Shown here piece by piece: positions 57,138 to 64,000 of a stretch of DNA of 64,000 nucleotides (its first letter is position 1; each line of letters opens with the position of its first letter). The translations under genes and the position numbers were made by a program. Below the pieces are notes generated by a model, which was not told where the DNA came from, ran no database searches, and was given only the letters and a program-made list of their open reading frames with translations. The DNA lies in the NCBI GenBank assembly GCA_002812745.2, contig NCSJ02000124.1, positions 55,420-119,419 on the forward strand, read 5' to 3'. This DNA is from Scytalidium lignicola (taxonomy: Eukaryota > Ascomycota > Leotiomycetes).

Positions 57138-58120
57138 ATGTCGACACCCATAACTCCTACCAGCGAGCTTGTGGCTTGGAGCAGCCAATCTCCTCCCAAT
57201 AAGAGGAAAATTAGCACTTTGGAGGAATTCGTTGATGAACTTGGTGAGACTTTTGAGCGGCTGAGGAAACCGGTAATCCCGGTCTTATCAGGCAGGATAT
57301 AGAAGCCCTATATTCCGCATTAAATGAATTTACTCCCACCAAAAAGGTAAATTTCAGCATTAAATTCACCCAAGCTTCTACTCTTCAATCCACGCTCAAT
57401 GTCACAGAGATACTTGGTATTGATTATCTCGAAAGTCCAGACTATGTTTGGCAACTACCCCCAGGTGATGATATCAGTCTGTCGGCAGATGCAAGTAATT
57501 TCTTATTTTATTTCGCCATGAGAATAATAACCATTAATTTAGTGATAGGCTCCTTGCTTGATAGAATCCTGAATGCAGATTCTGCACAAAGTCTTTCTAG
57601 GACTCTTATCGACATTGTCCTTTTTGATGTGATGTCTGCTCATGGAGAAGACCTAGCAGAAAGAAAGTTGCAAGTCTCGGGGAAGCATACGATCAACACC
57701 AACACTCGTGAACCAGGTCACAATATCACCGGAAAGGCTGATTATGTATTCGGCTATCGCCCATTCTTCCCATTCAATCCGGAGCTATTAGCGAGTGTCT
57801 CGATCATTGTCGAGGCAAAGGAAAACGCTGGCATCCCACAGGCAGTCGCTTACATGGCTGGAGTCCAGCAGCACAGACTTCAACTACAACACCCGAAGCA
57901 GATCGTGGACACAACCTATGGGATTATTTCTGATGGCATTTCCTGGACATTTGCACGTTTGAGTGGCAACAAGCTGCTCATCTCAGCTCCTCGGTGTCTT
58001 TTGGAGGAAAGGGACAGGTCCACCATCCTTCGCTATATTGATATGATCATCACAGCCAGCATTGAGCTTTCTCCTATACAACCTCCGCAGGGTAATTTCC
58101 CATGGACGCAGAAGCATTAG
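57138..58120 (+). CDS. PD-(D/E)XK-like nuclease-fold protein
   Basis: Exons 57138-57272, 57296-57494 and 57543-58120 sum to 912 nt, 303 aa. The start MSTPITPTSELVAW is the first ATG with a fungal context. Residues FVDELGETFERLRKPDIEAL lead into a region ending with GKADYVFGYRPFFPF (candidate metal-binding Asp), SIIVEAKENAGIPQAVAYMA (the E-x-K of the nuclease fold) and a TTYGIISDGISWTF strand pair. This pattern occurs in a large fungal family of uncharacterised restriction-like proteins. The gap between exons 1 and 2 is only 23 nt (GTAATC...GGCAG); it is either an ultrashort intron or an insertion that breaks the gene. The second intron (48 nt) is a multiple of three and without stops, so its retention would keep the frame. 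Confidence 0.7.
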
Positions 58121-58619
58121 GAGAGGACTATAGAGGAATCACCTCATTTTATGATGGATGATACCCGATTACATAACTTCATCAGCTTTACCAGAGAAGG
58201 GGGAGGGGGAGGGGTATTTATAGACCTCGCTATTTGCACTGTTTGCACAAGCTGATTTTGTTGGAAACTGAGAATTGCTTCACGAATAAGTGTTGCCAAG
58301 AGAATTTTAAAGCTTTGTCTTCTATCAAAAATGGGAATAGCTTTATATTTGCCAAGTTTGGTGTTTTTGTGAGTAACCAGAGGAGAAAGCTTAGCCACTG
58401 CGCTTGTTCTATCAGATTCCGGCGGTGCACGATTTACTCTGCTCTCGGAGTTCCAGTTTACTTCAATGGTGATTTACTTTAAAACACACCCAATGGCATT
58501 TAAATTCCTCAGATTTCTGAATGTAATGTTTTGTCGTAAATTCGTTTACTGATAAATGATCTCTATAACTTCGTCTATTCCGGACTCCTAACTCACGTCA
58601 ATACACCTTACATCAAATC
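58121..58619. other. intergenic, convergent 3' regions
   Basis: Includes a G-rich stretch (58198-58215, three G runs). No gene. Confidence 0.5.
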
Positions 58620-59060
58620 CTAGCCTCGCCCTCCATTATAATCCGCGCCACCAGCCTTCCTGAGCCTCTTTACAATCTCTGCCTCCTCCAAATCGCCCTT
58701 GTCTCTTGCGTCAACCTGGATACTATGATGCGCAAGCACCTTCTTGACCTCTCCACTCTCGATACTGACTCTGGCCTTCCGCATGACTTTCGTCCCTTCC
58801 CCTATCCAGATAACCAGGACGAACTTCACGCGAGTGCTTTCCGTGTCATTGGCGTATTCTATGCGGACATACCCGTATTGAGCTTCGTTAGGGTCCAGCT
58901 TTTCCGTCAATTCGGCGAGTCCTCCAGTTCCCGTGCTGGTTAGCTTTAAGGCATTACCAGTTGGACCAGCGTAAGAGATTAGAAGCCAATTGATTTCGTC
59001 TTTGTCCGAGCGGACAGCGTCGTAAGCCGCAAGGATATCTGGGGAGTTTGCACCGGACAT
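58620..59060 (-). CDS. coactosin-like ADF/cofilin-family actin-binding protein
   Basis: Intronless as read, 146 aa, a typical coactosin length. One ADF-H domain: ILAAYDAVRSDKDEINWLLI at the start, YGYVRIEYANDTESTRVKFV and VLVIWIGEGTKVMRKARVSI in the middle, VKKVLAHHSIQVDARDKGDL at the end. The VMRKARVS segment corresponds to the actin-binding helix region. Coactosins bind filamentous actin and oppose capping rather than severing; cytosolic. The C-terminus ends in a Gly-rich tail. The start ATG at 59060 gives a natural family N-terminus. Confidence 0.92.
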   Translation of the reverse strand: MSGANSPDILAAYDAVRSDKDEINWLLISYAGPTGNALKLTSTGTGGLAELTEKLDPNEAQYGYVRIEYANDTESTRVKFVLVIWIGEGTKVMRKARVSIESGEVKKVLAHHSIQVDARDKGDLEEAEIVKRLRKAGGADYNGGRG

Positions 59061-59753
59061 ATTTGAGGGTCTTCGGTCCGTACACCAATCTCGGAAAGAA
59101 TACGCTTATATCGAATCAATGTCTAGGCTGCTCACGTGGCCTGGCCGGACAATTATGAATCCAATCGATGATCGAGATGGCTCGGTCCAGTCCGAATTGC
59201 GGAGATCCCGGGGGTGACACAAGGACAGAGACAGTGCGAGAGACGACTGGAGGCTAGCTAATACATATATACTGTGATATTCGAGCCCAATGATCCGCCG
59301 ACCACAGCAAGACAAACTTCAGATGCGGAGAGAATGCGGATTCAGCAGTCTCAGCGGTGAAGAAGTGAGAATTTGACGGTGCGGAGGACGTCGCAGTGCT
59401 AAGGCGGTGAGACTCCAACCCCACTTTCTGCCGTTGCTAACAGGGTCCCCTCTATTTGAATTAGGACTAGCGCAAACTGAAGTCCTCAGCAAAGGTCTGG
59501 ATATTGTCAATGATGATAATTGCAATAAGTGGATGAGCTTGCTTAAGATTGATATCATAAATCATTTATCTTTTTTTCCTGTCGTGCAACGGATATCCAT
59601 AAAAGCACACACCCGTTCACCAAATCACTACGTGCCATGAAAACCCATATGTGCCGTACCAACTCGCTCGAGATACTCAGATAACGCCGCCAACAGCCAA
59701 TATAGTTTAACTAATTCGTCAAGGGGTTGTATGATCTTGCGTAGTATAGCCAG
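59061..59753. other. intergenic, no supported gene
   Basis: Promoter of the coactosin gene and 3' flank of the Yju2 gene. The short frames here are not coding-like. Confidence 0.5.
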
Positions 59754-60746
59754 TTAAACTAAGGATGGCTTCTTCTTAATCCCCAGAGCTGCAGCGTGGT
59801 CCTTCTTCTTTTTCACAACCCGCCTAAAACTCGGCGCTGGCGGCTCTGAAGCTGCTTCTTTAGCAACAATCTTCGATGGACCGGCCGCTCCAGCATCTTC
59901 CTCATCTTCTTCGACGATGATGTCATCCATAGCTTCATACCGCTTCATGAACGCCCTCCTCGCAGCTTCTTCATCCTCCTTTTCTTGTCTCTCTCTCTCC
60001 GCATCAATGGATTCCTTCACAACAGTTACCTCCATGCCATCCTTGCCAACCCTCTCATTCCTAGCATTTCGAGTCCTGATCTCGTCTAACGCATCGGCTA
60101 CAGCCATCTCCGTCTTTGCCTCCAGCGTTTTTGTCTCCAGTTCCTGCATCGCGTTTTTCTCTTCTTCTTCCCTTTCTAACCGGTCCAGTCTTTCCTCATC
60201 GGTTTCTTGTATACCTCCGCCATTCATCCTCCATGGTTCTGTATTCCTCTTGGCACCTCTTTCGCATACGTAGTCCATATTTTTGGGGTCTGTCTTGAAC
60301 GTCTAGAAAAAGTCCGAGTTAGCAAGATTTCGGATAAAAGTCACAATAATATAGATTCAAATTGTAATACAAACATAGAAAGGAAGACAAGAATGTAGGA
60401 AGAAAGAAGCACCTACAATTTCACTAGAACATCTTGTGCATCGGATATAGAATCGGAAGATGCTAATCGAGTAGTACTTCTCTTCCGTAGTTTCTTTTCG
60501 CGCATTGAATTTCCTTCCCTTATCTAATTTCAAGTTAGTAAATGGTACACATTAGGTAAATAGAGAAAGAATAGGAAGAAACTGACAGATATATTCTCCG
60601 CATGAGGTGCATTTCATTGGAAATGGTGCCATGAGACGGACAGTTTGGACTTTCGGACCTGCTTGTTTTGGAGCGCGGGATCGAACAATCTTCGTTGGAT
60701 CAAAGTCCGGTGGAAACCACTTCTGCAATACTTTGCGTTCTGACAT
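59754..60746 (-). CDS. cwf16: pre-mRNA splicing factor Yju2/Cwf16 (CCDC94)
   Basis: Three exons (60746-60587, 60523-60417, 60302-59754; introns of 63 and 114 nt) sum to 816 nt, 271 aa. The N-terminus [20 protein letters not shown], then [20 protein letters not shown] and the CTRC pair form the conserved zinc-binding CWC16 domain (two CxxC), followed by [21 protein letters not shown] long acidic/Lys-rich coiled coil and a basic C-terminus ([19 protein letters not shown]) complete the protein. It enters the spliceosome with the NineTeen complex and promotes the first catalytic step; nuclear. Intron positions inside the zinc domain are supported by the reading frame on both sides. Confidence 0.94.
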
Positions 60747-61264
60747 CTGGTCTACAGAGATCAGAGAGATGTCTTTTGATGTTTGGGGGAGTAGCTGAAA
60801 TTATTGCGAAATTAGGGCGAAAAACGGTATAAAAGCGGTGTAAAACTGCGAATTAGCTCTGTATAATATCCTAGAATCCAAATATCGAGGAATAATGTTA
60901 TATATTGAAGAGTTGTAAGCGTATGGATTGTGAAGGTTGTCAGGAGGCAATGTTTCCGGAGGATGAGGCTCGCGATAGAATTTAAGCCTGGTGCCGCTGA
61001 CTAATCAAATACAAGTGACGGGCCAATGAAATCGCGTGCCCTTATGGAAGCCGAGCCGCGTCGCAAGTCTTCCTGTGTTTTCTCAGCCTCGCGTCGACTC
61101 AAGGGTGCTCGCGACTTCCCCTCCTTACACAACTGTGGCGCCAGCAACCCTTATCTGGGCANTTTTTTGCTCCAAGAGCTCTACCACGGGTATATTTCGT
61201 TGCTCAATACTCTTAGAACTAGTGTATTTCGACCAATCGCATTGCGAATGCAGCGACGTCGAGG
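60747..61264. promoter_or_regulatory. divergent promoter region (Yju2 / Cdc16)
   Basis: About 520 bp shared by two head-to-head housekeeping genes. The open frame at 61026-61280 overlaps the Cdc16 start in another frame and is spurious. No specific motif named. Confidence 0.5.
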
Positions 61265-63169
61265 ATGGAGAAGTTCTTGAGGGATTGGCGGCAGGATGCA
61301 CTGAACAAACACCAATATGAATCAGCTATATTTATAGGAGACAAGTTACTAGCCTTAACCCGTAAGTTGCTGGTTACATTATACAACGGCGACAATTTGC
61401 TAAAATATATCCCAGAGGATGACAAGGATGCCTTCTGGCTGGCTCAAGTCCACTTCTCGACGGGCAACTACACACGAGCGCAAAGTTTTCTCTCGAAACA
61501 AGATTTGATCATGCGAAACCCCTCATGTCGATACCTTGCTGGACATTGTCTCATTAAACAAGGGAGATTCGACGAAGCGCTTTCAGTGCTAGGTGAAAAA
61601 AATCCAACGCATCTGATTTCTAGCGCAACGCACAGTAGGAGGAAGATACAGCATACCAGGACAAACTCGACGCATCATGGCAAGAGTACTAGGCATAACA
61701 GATTAGATGAAGCTGCACGGGAGGACGTGGCAAATGTGCGGTTTGAGGCTGCAATGTGTTTTTTGAGGGGGCAATGCTATGCAAAACAGAACGCGTTTGA
61801 CCGGGCGAAGGAATGCTACAAAGATGCCGTCCGAATTGACGTCCAATGCTTCGAGGCATTTGAGCAACTCATGAAGAATTGTCTCATGTCTCCGGATGAA
61901 GAGTGGCAGTTTCTGGAATCATTAGACTTCGATTCGATTTCGGTGACGGACGATACTTCGGTGTCGCAGGAAGCTGCCGAGTTTACCAAGATGCTTTATA
62001 CAACTCGCCTTTCGAAGTATAAGAACCCTGCAGCATTCACCACTGCAACTGAGACTTTGTCAACACATTACAATCTCTCTACAAATCCCGACCTCCTCCT
62101 TGCCAAAGCAGACCTTTTGTTCACTCAGTGCAGATTCAAGGACGCATTAGCTATCACGAACTCCATCCTCCAAGAAGACAAATACAATTTCAACATATAT
62201 CCTCTTCATCTCGCATGTCTGTACGAATTAAAACTGAAAAACGCCCTGTTCCTTATATCACACGATGTCGCCGACAACCATCCGGAAGAAGCCTGTACAT
62301 GGCTCGCGGTGGGAATATATTACCTTGCCATCGATAAAATTGCTGAAGCGCGGCGGTATTTTAGCAAAGCAAGCATGATGGATCCACATTTTGGGCCTGC
62401 CTGGATCGGTTTCGCCCACACATTTGCCGCTGAAGGCGAGCATGACCAAGCTATCTCGGCGTACTCAACGGCCGCTCGGTTGTTCATGGGCACACATCTT
62501 CCTCAACTATTTCTGGGAATGCAGAATCATATGCTCAATAATATGACGCTAGCCGACGAGTTTCTGAAGACGGCGTATGGCCTTTGCAAGACGGACCCTT
62601 TACTGTTTAATGAGATGGGAGTGGTGTTCTATCATCAGGATCGACTTGAAGATGCAGTGACGATGTTTTCTAAAGCACTAGAAATAGTGGAGGAGATTGA
62701 TAGTGACCCTACAGCATGGATTGCAACGAGGACGAACCTTGGACACGCATTTCGCAGGTTACAACAATGGGAGTTGGCGCTGAATGAATTTGACGAAGTA
62801 CTTCGACAAGGCGGAAAGGATCCCGCGGTATTTTGCGCAAAGGGACTCGTGCTAATGGAACAACGACGGCCATTTGAGGCTGTACAGGTGTTCCATGAAG
62901 CATTAGCCATCTCGCCGCAAGACACCATCGCGACGGAATTACTCAACAAAGCTCTGGAGGAAACGATTGCGAGCGGCACGACGGCCGATGATGAGTTGGA
63001 GGATGATCTGGATTTCGAGAGGGAACTTCAGATGAGGAAGATGGAGGCCGTAGCGGCAGCATCGAGGAAGTCTGGAAAGGGAAAACAAAAAGGGAGATTT
63101 AGGACCAGGATTAACACTGGGCTTGAATCAGAAGGCGCCAGTCTGATGGACTTGAGCGATGATGATTAA
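61265..63169 (+). CDS. cdc16: anaphase-promoting complex subunit Cdc16 (APC6), TPR protein
   Basis: Begins MEKFLRDWRQDALNKHQYES, the family N-terminus. A 54-nt intron (61362-61415, GTAAGT...CAG) restores LALTQDDKDAFWLAQVHFST; it is in frame and stop-free, so the unspliced frame is also open. Spliced length 1851 nt, 616 aa. Multiple TPR units are visible (AAMCFLRGQCYAKQNAFDRA, AWIGFAHTFAAEGEHDQAIS, NEMGVVFYHQDRLEDAVTMF, TRTNLGHAFRRLQQWELALN, AKGLVLMEQRRPFEAVQVFH). Cdc16 is a scaffold TPR subunit of the APC/C ubiquitin ligase; nuclear. The acidic C-terminus (DELEDDLDFEREL, LMDLSDDD) is typical. The gene is divergent from Yju2 with about 520 bp between starts. An N (61162) lies in the leader. 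Confidence 0.93.
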   Translation: MEKFLRDWRQDALNKHQYESAIFIGDKLLALTRKLLVTLYNGDNLLKYIPEDDKDAFWLAQVHFSTGNYTRAQSFLSKQDLIMRNPSCRYLAGHCLIKQGRFDEALSVLGEKNPTHLISSATHSRRKIQHTRTNSTHHGKSTRHNRLDEAAREDVANVRFEAAMCFLRGQCYAKQNAFDRAKECYKDAVRIDVQCFEAFEQLMKNCLMSPDEEWQFLESLDFDSISVTDDTSVSQEAAEFTKMLYTTRLSKYKNPAAFTTATETLSTHYNLSTNPDLLLAKADLLFTQCRFKDALAITNSILQEDKYNFNIYPLHLACLYELKLKNALFLISHDVADNHPEEACTWLAVGIYYLAIDKIAEARRYFSKASMMDPHFGPAWIGFAHTFAAEGEHDQAISAYSTAARLFMGTHLPQLFLGMQNHMLNNMTLADEFLKTAYGLCKTDPLLFNEMGVVFYHQDRLEDAVTMFSKALEIVEEIDSDPTAWIATRTNLGHAFRRLQQWELALNEFDEVLRQGGKDPAVFCAKGLVLMEQRRPFEAVQVFHEALAISPQDTIATELLNKALEETIASGTTADDELEDDLDFERELQMRKMEAVAAASRKSGKGKQKGRFRTRINTGLESEGASLMDLSDDD

Positions 63170-63531
63170 TGGATAATGAAGATGATGACTTATGCCCTTT
63201 TTGGCGCTCTGAGCATTCTATTTTGTCGGGATTGGTAAGACACTTTGGAAAAGAGGGCATAAAATCCATGGGCACGGAGTTTCATAGATATGCATTGATA
63301 AAGCTCAAAATAAGAAAAGAACATTCTATTCCTCATCAAAATCGTGTTAATACATACTGAAGTATATGTGTATCCTTTGATTGCAGTGCTCTAGTCTACA
63401 TGCTCATAATAGCAAATCAATATACAAACCCACACCGTATATATCACCATACTCACAAACCAAATCCAAACAAAAACACAGCACTTCAAACCATTTTCTC
63501 CTTTCCCAGCATATACATAAACCACCATAAC
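63170..63531. other. intergenic, convergent 3' regions
   Basis: 3' flanks of Cdc16 and of the partial minus-strand gene. Nothing else seen. Confidence 0.5.
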
Positions 63532-64000
63532 CTATAATCTCCCCTCCTCCTTCGTCCCCTCCTTCGTTCGCCCCAATAACGCCCTCGTCGCCGTACCACC
63601 AACCGTCCCAACTAAAGCCCCAACACCAACAACACCAACTCGACCTCTCCACCCCGAAGCAGCCATAACCGCCTGCCCTCTCTTCCCCATCCCCATCGCA
63701 GCAGAAGCCACCGCACCAACACCCATCCCCACATACGTCGAATCATCCATACTCATCTGTCCCTCGTTCTCGCACAGTCTCCAGGCCCGATCCTGCCACT
63801 CAATCTCCTCCTTGCCGCGCATCATGATGGGTAATCCGACGGCTAGGAAGCCCATGGTTGCCACGGAGCTGAAGCCTATGCCGCGCAGGAGGGTGACGGG
63901 GAGGGTGCGAGGCGGGGATGGAGAGCGGAGGTAGGAGAGGTGACGGAGGGTGTGGGTTGTGCCGGCGAGGAGGAGGCCGATTGCTGAGCCAAGTTGAAAG
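63532..64000 (-). CDS. small membrane protein, 5' end outside the window
   Basis: The minus-strand frame is open from the window edge (64000) to the stop at 63532, at least 155 codons. Hydrophobic, Gly-rich helices alternate (GSAIGLLLAGTTHTL, GFSSVATMGFLAVGLPIMM, STYVGMGVGAVASAAMG, VGVVGVGALVGTVGGTATRA) with short charged loops (RGKEEIEWQDRAWRLCENEG), like fungal mitochondrial or peroxisomal membrane proteins of unknown function. The start codon is beyond the window, so length and signal cannot be judged. GC content at third positions is much higher than in the accessory genes, as in Cdc16-type core genes. Confidence 0.65.
   Translation of the reverse strand, partial: FQLGSAIGLLLAGTTHTLRHLSYLRSPSPPRTLPVTLLRGIGFSSVATMGFLAVGLPIMMRGKEEIEWQDRAWRLCENEGQMSMDDSTYVGMGVGAVASAAMGMGKRGQAVMAASGWRGRVGVVGVGALVGTVGGTATRALLGRTKEGTKEEGRL

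Overview
The window is nuclear DNA of a filamentous ascomycete (Pezizomycotina). Most genes are split by short introns (about 45-115 nt) with GTRNGT donors, CTAAC/CTGAC-like branch sites and YAG acceptors. The gene families are typical of this group: a Zn2Cys6 regulator, a fungal rhodopsin-fold membrane protein, a LaeA-like methyltransferase, a Helo-like/NACHT protein, a zinc-finger patatin, FAS1 and ML-domain proteins. Some gene forms remind me of Leotiomycetes, but the sequence does not fix the class. No rRNA, tRNA or CRISPR was found. I assembled exon models by hand from splice consensus and reading-frame continuity; the total lengths of the multi-exon models divide by three, which supports them.

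Left part (1-26 kb): a FAS1 membrane protein (2.1-3.7 kb, +), an F-box protein (4.1-5.3 kb, -), a coiled-coil gene broken by one stop (7.0-8.3 kb, -), a short-chain dehydrogenase (9.2-10.4 kb, +), a zinc-finger/RING/patatin protein apparently lacking its usual NTPase domain (11.1-14.2 kb, -), an AT-rich block (15.6-16.1 kb), a sulfotransferase-like protein (16.2-17.1 kb, -), a TauD/TfdA dioxygenase (18.9-20.0 kb, -) and a 12-exon sugar transporter (20.9-23.1 kb, -). Upstream of the transporter lies a four-copy tandem array of CreA-type sites.

Middle part (26-41 kb): a 2.5-kb DNA transposon with 144-bp terminal inverted repeats that encodes a retrovirus-like integrase with a C-terminal cysteine-rich CXC domain (27.06-29.55 kb). 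This Ginger-type element is the most unusual object in the window. It is followed by a second sugar transporter (30.1-32.2 kb, -), a bacterial-looking intronless TauD dioxygenase (33.6-34.5 kb, +), an ankyrin gene remnant, an ML/NPC2-type lipid-binding secreted protein (36.3-37.0 kb, +), an unresolved hypothetical gene and a SnoaL-like gene with a premature stop.

Right part (41-64 kb): a NACHT NLR-like protein (41.3-44.6 kb, +), a Zn2Cys6 transcription factor (45.7-48.5 kb, -), a rhodopsin-domain membrane protein (49.5-51.0 kb, -) divergent from a secreted FAD-linked oxidase (51.9-53.6 kb, +), a LaeA-like methyltransferase (54.8-56.4 kb, +), a nuclease-fold protein with a possible 23-nt intron, and then conserved housekeeping genes: coactosin, the splicing factor Yju2/Cwf16, APC/C subunit Cdc16 and a partial membrane protein at the window end. 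Gene order therefore runs from accessory (left and middle) to core (right).

Sequence quality matters when reading this annotation. Three frameshifts all fall in 8-base A/T runs that need 7, and several of the 14 single Ns abut A/T runs. Two of these Ns are demonstrably extra characters. Apparent frameshifts may therefore be sequencing artefacts, whereas three single in-frame stops look like real C-to-T type changes.
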